DNA of 64,000 nt from Campylobacter portucalensis. GTDB lineage: Bacteria > Campylobacterota > Campylobacteria > Campylobacterales > Campylobacteraceae. Below the pieces are notes generated by a model that ran no database searches, was not told the origin of the DNA, and was given only the letters and a program-made list of their open reading frames with translations. Made by a program: the position numbers and the translations under genes. Where the stretch lies: the NCBI RefSeq assembly GCF_009690845.1, contig NZ_VWSJ01000001.1:1-64000 (forward strand), in the 5' to 3' direction. Of the stretch, positions 16,430-27,279 are shown piece after piece (the stretch's first letter is position 1; the number at the start of each line of letters is the position of its first letter).

Positions 16430-17827
16430 TTATCTATTAAACAAATTTACTTTTTTAAATATGTTTCTATAGTTAAAAGCAACAAAAACTAACAAAAATA
16501 CTAAATTTAAAAATATAAATTTAAAATTTAAATTATAGCAAATATAAGAAGTAGTCAAAAATAATAAAAAATATAAAATATTTATAAATTTAATTTTTAT
16601 TATAAACTCTTTTTTTATTAAAAACATAATCATTAAACAAGCGACTATATATTCTAAAATAAACCCAAAAATCACAGCCCAAATTCCTATCTTATCTATA
16701 AAAAAAGTTATAAAAAAAACATTTATAACAAGATAAATTATACAAATTTTAGGCAGATATTTATTATAATTAATTTTATTTATTATATTTGTTAGAAATT
16801 CATAAATTCCTATAAAAACATAAATCAATATGCAAAATGGTATATAAATAAAAGCTTCATAATATTTAATATCTATTAAATATGGAAATATAATTTTAAT
16901 AGCAATTATTAAAAAACTAGAGCCTAAAAACAGAAATTTTATATATTCATTTATGGCTTTTGTGTAGTAATCACTCATCATATTTTTATCTAAAATTTTA
17001 GAAAAATTTACCTCTTGCCAAGCCATTTTAAAACATTGCACAAAAAGAAGAAGTAAGGCTGAAAATTTTAAAGCTATAGCGTAGTATCCATTTTGTGCTA
17101 AAGATATACTTTTAGAGATACAAAATTTGCCATAAAATTCAGCAAACCAGTAGCTAAATGCAAGACTAACTAAAGGTAGAGAGTAAAAAAACATCGGTTT
17201 TACAAAACTAAAATCTCCAAAACCAAGCCTAAATTTTGAAAAAATTTTTACATTAAAATCTATAATTAAAATAGCAAAAATAGTAGAAATTATAGAAGAA
17301 TAAATCAAACTAACATATCCAAATTTAAAATATATTAAAAAAATTAAAGTCAAAATAGCACCAATTAAGGCTGAAAATAATCCACTAAAAACAAATACAT
17401 AGCTAAAATTATAAGCTCTACAAATATATCCATAAATAGTGTGGATATATGTTATAACTCCTAAAAAAATGAGCAAGATTGCAAATTTAACATCAAAAAT
17501 AGTTAAAAAAATATAAAAACCAAACACATAAAAAACTAAGCAAATTACAAATACAACAAAGCCAGCAAATATGATTTTTTCTTTATAATTTTTTATACTC
17601 TTATAACTATCATCAAGTAAAAATTTCATAATAGCCACATAAATATCTATAAAAAATATGCCTATAAAAAAATTTACATAAACTAAACTCAAATCATATT
17701 CGCCATAATCGCTTGGACTTAAATACTTAGTATAAAAAGGAAGCATAAAAAAAGCCAATAGCTTATTTAATGCAGTTCCTAAAAAATAAATTCCACTAGA
17801 TTTTAATAATCTTTTTAGATCAGACAT
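16430..17827 (-). CDS. Wzx-like polysaccharide flippase, second copy in the locus
   Basis: A 465-residue protein with about 14 hydrophobic helices. The N-terminus, SDLKRLLKSSGIYFLGTALN followed by KLLAFFMLPFYTKYLSPSDYG, is the classic opening of PST-family exporters. It starts six bases after gne/galE, so the two are co-transcribed. It is very rich in Ile, Phe, Tyr and AT-ending codons, more so than its neighbours, which is common for genes of surface glycan loci. Substrate unknown. Confidence 0.82.
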   Translation of the reverse strand: MSDLKRLLKSSGIYFLGTALNKLLAFFMLPFYTKYLSPSDYGEYDLSLVYVNFFIGIFFIDIYVAIMKFLLDDSYKSIKNYKEKIIFAGFVVFVICLVFYVFGFYIFLTIFDVKFAILLIFLGVITYIHTIYGYICRAYNFSYVFVFSGLFSALIGAILTLIFLIYFKFGYVSLIYSSIISTIFAILIIDFNVKIFSKFRLGFGDFSFVKPMFFYSLPLVSLAFSYWFAEFYGKFCISKSISLAQNGYYAIALKFSALLLLFVQCFKMAWQEVNFSKILDKNMMSDYYTKAINEYIKFLFLGSSFLIIAIKIIFPYLIDIKYYEAFIYIPFCILIYVFIGIYEFLTNIINKINYNKYLPKICIIYLVINVFFITFFIDKIGIWAVIFGFILEYIVACLMIMFLIKKEFIIKIKFINILYFLLFLTTSYICYNLNFKFIFLNLVFLLVFVAFNYRNIFKKVNLFNR

Positions 17828-17833
17828 TTTAAA

Positions 17834-18826
17834 TTACTTTATCTTCTCTTCCCATTTTAGTGCTGATTTTATGATTAATCCTAAATCATCATATTTTGGT
17901 GTCCAGTTTGTTAAATTTCTAAGCTTTGTTGAATTTGCCACTAAGCACGCAGGATCGCCCTCTCTTCTATCTGAAATTTCAACTTTAAAATCAACTCCGC
18001 TTACTTCTTTTGCCTTTTCAATTACTTCTTTTACGCTAAAACCTTTACCATATCCAACATTAAAAATTTCACTCTTTGCACCACTATTTAAATACTCAAG
18101 TGCCGATAAATGAGCACTTGCTAAATCTTCTACATGGATATAATCCCTTATGCAAGTGCCATCTTTAGTAGGATAATCATCACCAAAAATACTCATCTTA
18201 TCTCTTTTTTTTGTAATTGTTTGAGTGGCGATTTTAACTAAATGAGTTGCATTTGGATAGTTTTGCCCTAAAAGCCCGTCCATACTAGCACCTGCAACGT
18301 TAAAATACCTTAAAATTACAAATTTAAACTCCTCATCACTGCTAGCTAAATCTCTTAAGAACCATTCACTCATCATTTTACTTCTTCCATATGGATTGAT
18401 TGGATTAAGTAAGCTATCTTCTTTTATTTCGCCACTATCTGGTTCTCCATAAACAGCTGCAGTTGAACTAAATATAAATTTATTTACGCCATATTTTGCT
18501 GATAGAGTTATTAAATTTAAAGTATTTGTTGTGTTATTTAGATAGTATTTTAATGGGTTTTGAGTGCTTTCAAAAACCTCTATAAAAGCAGCAAAGTGGA
18601 TGATTGCTTCAAATTTATGCTTTTTAAAAAGCTCTTCAAGCTTAGTGATTTCTTCTAAATCTAAATTTATAAACTCAAACTTTTTTATGCCCTTTAAACT
18701 CTCAATTGCCTTAAATGAGCCTTTTGAGAGATTATCAATCACAACAACCTCACACCCTTTTTCTAAAAGCTGCTTTACAACGTGACTTCCGATATATCCA
18801 GCCCCACCAGTTACTAAAATTTTCAT
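17834..18826 (-). CDS. gne: UDP-hexose 4-epimerase (GalE/Gne)
   Basis: NAD-dependent SDR enzyme that interconverts UDP-Glc/UDP-Gal and, in the Campylobacter form, UDP-GlcNAc/UDP-GalNAc. The 330-residue protein starts MKILVTGGAGYIGSHVVKQL (Rossmann GxxGxxG), has STAAVYGEP, the catalytic NPYGRSK (YxxxK) near residue 147 and RYFNVAGASMDG near 176. The overall pattern, including IHFAAFIEVFESTQNPLKYY, is close to C. jejuni Gne, which feeds both N-glycan and LOS synthesis. I chose gne for that reason; substrate preference cannot be read from sequence. Confidence 0.85.
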   Translation of the reverse strand: MKILVTGGAGYIGSHVVKQLLEKGCEVVVIDNLSKGSFKAIESLKGIKKFEFINLDLEEITKLEELFKKHKFEAIIHFAAFIEVFESTQNPLKYYLNNTTNTLNLITLSAKYGVNKFIFSSTAAVYGEPDSGEIKEDSLLNPINPYGRSKMMSEWFLRDLASSDEEFKFVILRYFNVAGASMDGLLGQNYPNATHLVKIATQTITKKRDKMSIFGDDYPTKDGTCIRDYIHVEDLASAHLSALEYLNSGAKSEIFNVGYGKGFSVKEVIEKAKEVSGVDFKVEISDRREGDPACLVANSTKLRNLTNWTPKYDDLGLIIKSALKWEEKIK

Positions 18827-18852
18827 AAATCTCCTTTTTAAAATATATTTTA

Positions 18853-19651
18853 CTATAAACTTAATTTACCATCGCTTCTAACTCTTAAAAACACAGGAAA
18901 TCTTGGCTTGTTATTATTTGTTAAATTTTGAAATTTATATGTGATAATTTCTCCTATTTTAGGAGGATTTTTACGTATTTCATCGCTAAAGCCTGAGCCT
19001 ATTTTAAAAATTTCGCCTGTGTTTAAATCCTTACAAGTTAGCGATCCCATCATATTTTTATATTTTCCATTTCCTTTATTTATGGCTATTACTTCACACT
19101 CGCTATCTTTAAATTTTTTAAGTTTTAAGATTTTATCGCTTCTTTTATCTTCATAGATTAAATCAGGACTTCTTGCCACGACGCCCTCACCGCCGTTATT
19201 TACAACCTCATCTAAAAACTCAAAAACCTCATCATTGTCTTTAGCAATGGTTTGCTTTATGGCCTCTATATTTTTACAATTTTTAGAAATTTCTAACATT
19301 TTTTCATATTTAATGCTGAAATTCGCGTCCATTTTTGGTATATCAAAAATATAAAATTTAATCTCTTTCCATCCATCATTTGGGTTTATTTGTGAAGTTA
19401 TGGATGAAATATTTTCAAAATCACCCCTTTTTGTAAAAAGCTCTCCATCTAAATCAAAATTTGGAAAACACTTTATAAATTCATCTGGATAGCTAAATTT
19501 ATATCCATTTCTACTTTTTAGCTCCTCACCATCCCAAATTCCCCTAACTCCATCAAGTTTTTCGCTTATAAAATACCCGCTTAAATTTTCATCCCCGTAC
19601 TCACTTAAAAGCATAACAGCGTTTAAATTTAAGCAAATTAGAAGTAGTAAA

Positions 19652-19665
<14 letters not shown>
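18853..19665 (-). CDS. ATP-dependent DNA ligase with signal peptide (LigE-like)
   Basis: A 270-residue minimal ATP-dependent ligase. The adenylation motif I is EKLDGVRG near residue 35, with the lysine that becomes adenylated; further motifs are DLDGELF near 72, FYIFDIP near 106, GGEGVVAR near 160 and KLKKFKD near 180, followed by a compact OB domain. The first 16-18 residues (KLVNLLLLICLNLNA) look like a secretion signal, as in LigE proteins of Haemophilus and Neisseria, which act in the periplasm. It overlaps an exonuclease gene by 14 bases. A role in DNA uptake or repair of incoming DNA is inference. Confidence 0.85.
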
Positions 19666-21369
<1,704 letters not shown>

Positions 21370-21396
21370 TTAATGTGAGTTAGGAGCGAGCTTTGA

Positions 21397-22077
21397 TCAC
21401 TTTATATCTTTAAGTAAATTTATAAAGCCATCTACTTCATAGCTTGCACTTCCCACTAAAGCACCTCCACAATTTTTAATTTTTAAAATTTCATTAATAT
21501 TGCTTTCATTAACGCTTCCACCATATAAAAGTGGGGCTTTTGTTAAGGTTCTTAGAAAATCTAAAATTTCATCAATATCGCCCAAATTTGCACTTTTTCC
21601 TGTTCCAATAGCCCAAACTGGCTCATAAGCAATAATTAAATTTTCATAGCTTAAATCAACTCCTTGAAGCTGTGCGGCTAAAAATTCCTTTGTTTTTCCG
21701 CTATTTTTAATCTCTAAATTTTCGCCAACACAAAAAACTATATTTAAACTCTTATCTTTTGCAAACTCAAATTTAGCCTTTAAAAGGTCATTATCTTCGC
21801 CTAAAATTCGCCTCTCGCTATGCCCTATTAAAATGCTATTTATATCAAATTCTTTTAGCATCTCAAAGCCAATTTCACCTGTGAAATTTCCATTTTCACA
21901 AGGATAGAAATTTTGAGCTCCTATTTTAAAGCTAAATTTATTTTCCATAAAAGCTGAAGCAGGCGCAAAAACTTTAACTTCTAAATTTGAATTTTTGCAA
22001 AATTTATCTAAATTTTTAGCATAATTTTCAAAGCTTTTTCTCGTATGATTACATTTTAAATTTGCATAAATTCTCAA
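21397..22077 (-). CDS. tpiA: Triosephosphate isomerase (TpiA)
   Basis: Interconverts dihydroxyacetone phosphate and glyceraldehyde 3-phosphate. The 226-residue TIM barrel is short, as in other epsilonproteobacteria. The catalytic His is in ILIGHSERR near residue 80 and the catalytic Glu and flexible loop in [15 protein letters not shown] near 146. [10 protein letters not shown] provides the phosphate site. It overlaps the pgk stop by four bases (ATGA), so translation is coupled. Confidence 0.96.
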   Translation of the reverse strand: MRIYANLKCNHTRKSFENYAKNLDKFCKNSNLEVKVFAPASAFMENKFSFKIGAQNFYPCENGNFTGEIGFEMLKEFDINSILIGHSERRILGEDNDLLKAKFEFAKDKSLNIVFCVGENLEIKNSGKTKEFLAAQLQGVDLSYENLIIAYEPVWAIGTGKSANLGDIDEILDFLRTLTKAPLLYGGSVNESNINEILKIKNCGGALVGSASYEVDGFINLLKDIK

Positions 22078-23279
22078 TACTCATCCTTTTTTAAAAGAAC
22101 TTTTATACCAGGTAGCTCTTTGCCTTCAATTAACTCCAAACTAGCCCCTCCACCAGTTGATATAAAAGTCATCTCATCTTGATCACCAGCTCTTGCTACA
22201 ACATCGGCAGTATCACCACCTCCTATTACAGTCATAGCGTTACTTTCAGCGACTGCGTGGCTTATCCTAAAACTTCCTCTTGCGAATTTATCCATCTCAA
22301 AAACACCCATTGGCCCATTCCACCAAATCGTCCCTGCACCATCAAGTGCTTCTTTAAAAAGTGTTACGCTAGCTGGCCCAATGTCAAGACCCATCCAATC
22401 TTTTGGAATTTCTTGAGTTGTGACATATTTCATAACCGAATCTTGTGAGAAATGAGGTGCTACGATAGCATCAACAGGTAGGTAAATTTTAACACCAAGT
22501 TCTTTACCTTTTTCTAAAATTTTGCTTGCTTCATCTAAAAGCTCTTCCTCTAAAAGAGAATTTCCTATCTCAAACCCTAAAGCTTTTAAAAAAGTAAATG
22601 CCATTCCGCCGCCAATTATAAGCTTATCAACTTTTGGTAATAAATTTTTTAGAGCCTGCAACTTTCCGCTAACTTTGCTTCCACCAACGATTGCAACAAA
22701 AGGACGAGTTGGACGCTTAATTAAATTTTGAGCAAAATTTATCTCTTTTTGCAGTAAAAATCCTGCCCCTTTGTGCCCATCATCAAAAAATTTAGTAATT
22801 GCATGAACAGAGGCATGAGCTCTATGACAAACCCCAAAAGCATCATTTATATAAAAATCAGCATAGCTAGCTAACTTTTTAGCAAATTCTTCGTCATTTT
22901 TTGTTTCGCCTTTTTCAAATCTTAAATTCTCTAATAGTAAAATTTCCTCGCCTTTTAGTGAATTTACAGCTTCTTTTGCTACTACTCCAGCAACATCTTT
23001 TACAAAAAGCACATCTTTATCTAAAAGGCGAGATAATCTTTTTGCAACAGGCTCTAGGCTAAATTTATCATCCACGCTTTTTGGTCGTCCTAAATGGCTT
23101 GCTAAAATAATTGCCATCCCTTCATCCAAACAATACTTTATCGTTGCAAGAGCTGAGCGAATTCTTCTATCGTCTGTTATGTTTTGATACTCATCCATTG
23201 GCACATTAAAATCACATCTTATAAAAACCTTTTTTCCTGGTTGAAATTTAATATCTTTTATAAATAAAAGCTCTCTCAT
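22074..23279 (-). CDS. pgk: Phosphoglycerate kinase (Pgk)
   Basis: Transfers phosphate between 1,3-bisphosphoglycerate and ADP. The 401-residue protein has the signature [13 protein letters not shown] near residue 15, LASHLGRPK near 58, [12 protein letters not shown] near 110, and the C-terminal nucleotide site GGGDTADVV and [20 protein letters not shown]. It overlaps gap and tpiA by four bases on each side, making a gap-pgk-tpiA operon used mainly for gluconeogenesis in campylobacters that lack a full glycolysis. Confidence 0.97.
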   Translation of the reverse strand: MRELLFIKDIKFQPGKKVFIRCDFNVPMDEYQNITDDRRIRSALATIKYCLDEGMAIILASHLGRPKSVDDKFSLEPVAKRLSRLLDKDVLFVKDVAGVVAKEAVNSLKGEEILLLENLRFEKGETKNDEEFAKKLASYADFYINDAFGVCHRAHASVHAITKFFDDGHKGAGFLLQKEINFAQNLIKRPTRPFVAIVGGSKVSGKLQALKNLLPKVDKLIIGGGMAFTFLKALGFEIGNSLLEEELLDEASKILEKGKELGVKIYLPVDAIVAPHFSQDSVMKYVTTQEIPKDWMGLDIGPASVTLFKEALDGAGTIWWNGPMGVFEMDKFARGSFRISHAVAESNAMTVIGGGDTADVVARAGDQDEMTFISTGGGASLELIEGKELPGIKVLLKKDEY

Positions 23280-24280
23280 CTCCTCGCTCCAAGTGCATAA
23301 GTAGCTAATTCAATAAGCCTTTTAGAATATCCCCATTCATTATCATACCAAGCTAATACTTTTACTAAATTTCCATCCACAACCTGAGTCATATCAGTTG
23401 CTACAATACTAGAATACTCACATCCTATAAAATCACTTGAAACTCTATACTCTTCATCTACAAGTAAAATTCCGCTCATTTTTGATTTTGAGTACTCTTT
23501 AAATTTTAAATTTATCTCATCTTTTGTAACATTTTTATTTAAAACCACACTTAAATCAACCATAGAAACATTAGCAATTGGCACTCTAAGGCTAAGTCCA
23601 TTTAATTTACCATTTAACTTAGGAATAACCAACCCAATTGCCTTTGCAGCACCTGTTGTAGTCGGGATAATGTTTGAAGCTGCAGCTCTACTTTTTCTAA
23701 AATCTTTGCTTTTTACATCAAGTAAATTTTGACTACTCGTATAAGCGTGAGTTGTCGTCATAATGCCTTTTTGTATGCCAAACTCATCATCTAAAACTTT
23801 TACAACTGGTGCAAGAGCGTTTGTAGTGCAACTTGCATTAGAGATAATTTTTTCTTTTGCATAAGTTTCGTGATTTACGCCCATTACAAAAGTAGGTGTA
23901 TCATCTTTAGCTGGAGCACTCATCACAACTAAATCAAGCCCTTTATCAAGATAAGGCTGACACTTTTCTTGAGTTAAGAATGCTCCTGTACATTCAAGCA
24001 CAACCTCTGCTCCAAATGATTTAAAATCTAACTCATCTAAATTTCTTGTTGAAAAAACTCTAATTTTCTTGCCATTTATGGAGATATAATCATCATTTAT
24101 AACCTCAACTTTTTGTTTAAATTCTCCATGAACTGAGTCGTATTGCAATAAATATCTTGTTATATCTCTTGAAGCTGTGTCGTTAATCGCAACTAATTGT
24201 GCATCATCCATATTTGATAAAATTCTAGTTGCACATCTACCAATCCTGCCAAAGCCGTTAATTGCAAATTTAAATGCCAT
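23276..24280 (-). CDS. gap: Glyceraldehyde-3-phosphate dehydrogenase (Gap)
   Basis: NAD(P)-dependent oxidation and phosphorylation of glyceraldehyde 3-phosphate. The 334-residue protein starts [18 protein letters not shown] (Rossmann), has the catalytic Cys in [13 protein letters not shown] near residue 154 and the catalytic His in [10 protein letters not shown] near 180; [11 protein letters not shown] is at the C-terminus. It is first in the operon and diverges from nadD across a 62-base gap. Confidence 0.97.
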   Translation of the reverse strand: MAFKFAINGFGRIGRCATRILSNMDDAQLVAINDTASRDITRYLLQYDSVHGEFKQKVEVINDDYISINGKKIRVFSTRNLDELDFKSFGAEVVLECTGAFLTQEKCQPYLDKGLDLVVMSAPAKDDTPTFVMGVNHETYAKEKIISNASCTTNALAPVVKVLDDEFGIQKGIMTTTHAYTSSQNLLDVKSKDFRKSRAAASNIIPTTTGAAKAIGLVIPKLNGKLNGLSLRVPIANVSMVDLSVVLNKNVTKDEINLKFKEYSKSKMSGILLVDEEYRVSSDFIGCEYSSIVATDMTQVVDGNLVKVLAWYDNEWGYSKRLIELATYALGARR

Positions 24281-24296
24281 ATAATTTCCTTTTTGG

Positions 24297-24302
24297 TATA
24301 AT
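24297..24302 (+). promoter_or_regulatory. Candidate -10 box (TATAAT) for nadD-rsfS
   Basis: TATAAT on the plus strand in the 62-base gap between divergent gap and nadD, 41 bases before the nadD ATG, preceded by TTTTTGG. Confidence 0.5.
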
Positions 24303-24342
24303 AGTTGCTATTTTACTAAATTTAAGGTTAAAGTTAATTTAA

Positions 24343-25206
24343 ATGGATATAGCACTATTTGGTGGCAGTTTTGATCCGCCACATATCGGACACGAAGAGA
24401 TTGTAAGACTAGCTCTAAAAAATCTTGATATTTATAAGTTATTTATAATGCCAACTTTTTTAAATCCATTTAAAAATGAGTATTTTTTAGAGCCAAATTT
24501 AAGGCTAAATTTATGCAAAAAACTTTGGCAAAATTTAAATAAAGTTGAAATTTGCGACTATGAAATTTTACAAAACCGCCCAGTTCCTACAATTGAAAGC
24601 GTTAAATTTTTATATTCTAAATTTAATATAAAAAATTTTTATTTAATAATTGGGGCTGATAATTTAAATAATTTATATAAATGGTATGAATTTAATGAGT
24701 TAAAAAAAATAGTTAAATTTGTAGTTGCAACCAGAAATGATATAAAAATTCCTTCAAATTTGCAAAAATTAAATTTAAATGTTAAAATCTCATCTTCAAA
24801 TTTGAGAAAAAATTTAGACTTAAATTTTGTGCCTGATTTGATAAAAGATGATGTGTTTAAAATTTATAAAAGGATAAATATGGAAAAAATTATAAAAAAA
24901 ATAGCTACACTTTTAGATGAAAAAAAAGCTGAAAATATAGAAATAATCGATATGAGTGATAAGGACTATATAGCCAAATTCGTAGTGATTGCTACAACCC
25001 TAACTGGAAAACATAGTGCTTCTTTATTAGATGAATTATCAACAACGCTAAAACCAATGGGCGAAAAATTTCTCAATGTAGAAACTAGTGATGAGTGGAG
25101 CGTTATAGATATGGGCGATATTTTAATTCATTTAATGAGTGAAAAATATAGAGCAAAATACAATATCGAAGAATTTTTAGATAAATTAAAAAAAGGTGAA
25201 AATTAA
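24343..25206 (+). CDS. nadD: Fused nicotinate-nucleotide adenylyltransferase (NadD) and ribosomal silencing factor (RsfS)
   Basis: One uninterrupted 287-residue frame carries two proteins. Residues 1-179 are NadD, with the nucleotidyltransferase opening FGGSFDPPHIGHE, IGADN near 103 and ISSSNLRKNL near 148; it makes NaAD in NAD synthesis. Residues 180-287 match RsfS (Iojap family), starting MEKIIKKIATLLDEKKAENI, with TLTGKH and DEWSVIDMGDILIHLM; it binds L14 and blocks subunit joining in starvation. The RsfS part begins with ATG at 24880 preceded by AAGGAT, so free RsfS may also be made from an internal start. These are usually separate adjacent genes. Confidence 0.9.
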   Translation: MDIALFGGSFDPPHIGHEEIVRLALKNLDIYKLFIMPTFLNPFKNEYFLEPNLRLNLCKKLWQNLNKVEICDYEILQNRPVPTIESVKFLYSKFNIKNFYLIIGADNLNNLYKWYEFNELKKIVKFVVATRNDIKIPSNLQKLNLNVKISSSNLRKNLDLNFVPDLIKDDVFKIYKRINMEKIIKKIATLLDEKKAENIEIIDMSDKDYIAKFVVIATTLTGKHSASLLDELSTTLKPMGEKFLNVETSDEWSVIDMGDILIHLMSEKYRAKYNIEEFLDKLKKGEN

Positions 25207-25213
25207 TCACCTT
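25188..25213 (-). terminator. Intrinsic terminator of the YeiH-type transporter gene
   Basis: On the minus strand AAGGTGA and TCACCTT form a perfect 7-base-pair stem with a 7-base loop, followed by seven Ts. The first arm contains the transporter stop codon; the structure lies over the 3' end of the convergent nadD-rsfS gene. Confidence 0.75.
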
Positions 25214-26268
25214 ACAAAAAAATAAACTAAAATAAAACTAGCTAAAATCAACCAAATAGCAAGTATTATGGCTAACAAAAAAGGCTTTTTGCTAGAATGC
25301 TTTAATATATCTTTTCTAATGCCAAAACCAAGACAAAACATAGCAATACTAAGCAAAATCGTATCTATAAAATTAATAACGGGTATTAAATTTAGCCTTA
25401 AATTTTCAGGAATAAATGAGCCTATAACTATCATCAACAAAAACAAAAATGCAAAATATGGAATTTCAAATTTTGCACTATTTTGACCATTTGGTATAAA
25501 AAATTTTATAAAAATTCCAAGCATAATCAAAAACGGAACGAGCATTAAAACTCTAAGCATTTTTATAATAACACTAATATCTCCTGCGCCAACCCCTGCA
25601 CCCGCTGCTACTGCATGAGCTACTTCGTGTATTGAAAGCCCTACCATATAGCCCATTTTTTCTTGACTTAAAGGAATTAAACCAGCATTAAAAAGAATAG
25701 GATAAGCAAACATAAAAATACTTCCAAAAACAACTACAGTGCAAATAGCAATTGCTATTTGCTCACTTTTTGCTTTTATAGTGCTACTTGTTGCTAAAAC
25801 TGCCGCTGCTCCACAAATTGAACTTCCTGCACTAACTAAAACGGATGTTTTTTTATCAATACCCAATAATTTTCCAACAAAACATCCCAAGAAAAATGTC
25901 GAAAATACTATAAAAAATGCAAATAAAATTCCATTCAATCCAACAACGGCTATATCATTTAAAGTTATTTTAAAGCCATAAAGTATAATTCCAAGTCTTA
26001 AAATTTGTTTTGTTGAAAACGATAAAACACCTGTTTTTCCTAAAAACTTATGAGATTTTTTAAATAAATTTCCAATAATAACACCAATCACAACAGAAAT
26101 AATCAAAGAGCTAATAGCAAAAGTTTTAAAAGGCTCTATTATAGAGATTAAATAAGCACAAAATGAGCTTAAAAAAACAAACATCCACGCCTTTATTTTT
26201 CTTTTTATATAAAGATTTTTATTATTTATTTCTCCAAAATCAACTATTTTTTTAAATTTATTTTTCAT
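25207..26268 (-). CDS. YeiH-family putative sulfate exporter / UPF0324 membrane protein
   Basis: A 353-residue inner membrane protein with about ten helices. SAGSSICGAAAVLATSS near residue 145 and SIHEVAHAVAAGAGVG near 210 are the conserved signatures of the YeiH/UPF0324 family. The family is annotated as a possible sulfur-oxyanion exporter, which is not firmly proven. It is divergent from a LysR regulator (26386), the same arrangement as yeiE-yeiH elsewhere, and converges on nadD-rsfS with stop codons touching. Confidence 0.87.
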   Translation of the reverse strand: MKNKFKKIVDFGEINNKNLYIKRKIKAWMFVFLSSFCAYLISIIEPFKTFAISSLIISVVIGVIIGNLFKKSHKFLGKTGVLSFSTKQILRLGIILYGFKITLNDIAVVGLNGILFAFFIVFSTFFLGCFVGKLLGIDKKTSVLVSAGSSICGAAAVLATSSTIKAKSEQIAIAICTVVVFGSIFMFAYPILFNAGLIPLSQEKMGYMVGLSIHEVAHAVAAGAGVGAGDISVIIKMLRVLMLVPFLIMLGIFIKFFIPNGQNSAKFEIPYFAFLFLLMIVIGSFIPENLRLNLIPVINFIDTILLSIAMFCLGFGIRKDILKHSSKKPFLLAIILAIWLILASFILVYFFVR

Positions 26269-26301
26269 TTTATATATTTATCCTTTTAAATTAAAAAATG
26301 T

Positions 26302-26318
26302 ATTTTATCAAATAAAAT
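26302..26318. promoter_or_regulatory. Inverted repeat in the yeiH-lysR intergenic region (candidate LysR site)
   Basis: ATTTTAT-CAA-ATAAAAT, a perfect 7-3-7 dyad, lies 34 bases from the transporter start. LysR-type regulators bind interrupted dyads of about this size (T-N11-A class) next to the genes they control. Confidence 0.45.
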
Positions 26319-26330
26319 TAAATAATTGAA

Positions 26331-26345
26331 AAATATTTAATATTT
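26331..26345. promoter_or_regulatory. Second inverted repeat, next to the lysR promoter
   Basis: AAATATT-T-AATATTT, a perfect 7-1-7 dyad, ends 5 bases before the TATAAT box of the LysR gene. It may serve autoregulation. AT-only sequence makes chance dyads more likely here. Confidence 0.35.
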
Positions 26346-26350
26346 TTGAT

Positions 26351-26356
26351 TATAAT
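26351..26356 (+). promoter_or_regulatory. Candidate -10 box (TATAAT) for the LysR regulator
   Basis: TATAAT 30 bases before the lysR ATG, followed by the ribosome-binding site AAAGGAT. Confidence 0.5.
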
Positions 26357-26385
26357 ATAAAAATTTATATATAAAGGATAAAAAA

Positions 26386-27276
26386 ATGACCATTAAACAA
26401 GTTGAGTATTTTTTAAAAGTATGTGAATTAAAGCAAATAAGCGAGTGTTCAAAATTTTTTGGTATTTCACAATCTGCAATGTCAATTTCTATAAAAAATC
26501 TTGAGAATTCTTTAGGAGGAAATTTGTTTGATAGGCGTGGAAAAACCCTTATCATAAACGAACGCGGTAAATCTTTTGCTAAAGCTATAACGCCAATTTA
26601 CAACAAAGTTTTAGAAATAGAAAAAAATATGAAAGATAAAAATATGTTTGAAATCAACATAATGTCTTCACAAAATATCGGAAACTATCTCTTGCCATAT
26701 ATTTTAACCAATCTTTTAGATAGCAATCAACAAAATATCCAAATAAAAACTGATATAGCAAACACAAGTGTGATTTTGGATAAAATTTTAAACAATGAGT
26801 GCGATTTGGCTGTAGTCGAGGGAGAATTTCGTAACAAGGATTTAAATTTAGTCAAAATTTGTGATGATGAGCTTATAGTAGTAACTGGGGATAAGACTTA
26901 TTTAGATAGAATTTGTAATACAAATGAATTATCTAGCAAAGAGTGGATTATGAGAGAAAACGGCTCTGGTGCTAGAGATACTTTTTTCAAAAATTTACCT
27001 AAGAGTGTGGATATTAAAATTTTATTAGAATTAACTAGCACAGAAGCCATAAAAAGATGCATTATGAATAAAAATTATTTTGCTTGCGTGCCTAAAATTA
27101 GCGTTAAAAATGAACTTGGTAAAGGAATTTATGAGGTTAAATTTAAAACATTGAAATTTAAAAGAGTTCTAAATGTAGTGTATCTAAAAGACAAAGAAAC
27201 TAGCGAAAATTTCATAAAAATAATAGAAAAAATCATAAATCAATTAATTATTTGTCATGAAAATTTAACTAAATAG
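26386..27276 (+). CDS. LysR-family transcriptional regulator (YeiE-like)
   Basis: A 296-residue regulator. Residues 1-60 form the winged helix-turn-helix: MTIKQVEYFLKVCELKQISE then GISQSAMSISIKNLENSLGGNLFDRRGK, with the typical recognition helix. Residues about 88-290 form the periplasmic-binding-like effector domain. Its partner is the divergent YeiH-type transporter gene, and two perfect dyads lie between them. YeiE-like regulators have been linked to sulfite or redox responses; the effector here is unknown. It ends three bases before the convergent hisG stop. Confidence 0.88.
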   Translation: MTIKQVEYFLKVCELKQISECSKFFGISQSAMSISIKNLENSLGGNLFDRRGKTLIINERGKSFAKAITPIYNKVLEIEKNMKDKNMFEINIMSSQNIGNYLLPYILTNLLDSNQQNIQIKTDIANTSVILDKILNNECDLAVVEGEFRNKDLNLVKICDDELIVVTGDKTYLDRICNTNELSSKEWIMRENGSGARDTFFKNLPKSVDIKILLELTSTEAIKRCIMNKNYFACVPKISVKNELGKGIYEVKFKTLKFKRVLNVVYLKDKETSENFIKIIEKIINQLIICHENLTK

Positions 27277-27279
27277 CTT

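Noticed and set aside
26337-26555. A 72-codon frame antisense to the LysR start
   Set aside because: It is the complement of the helix-turn-helix coding region and would span the regulator promoter.
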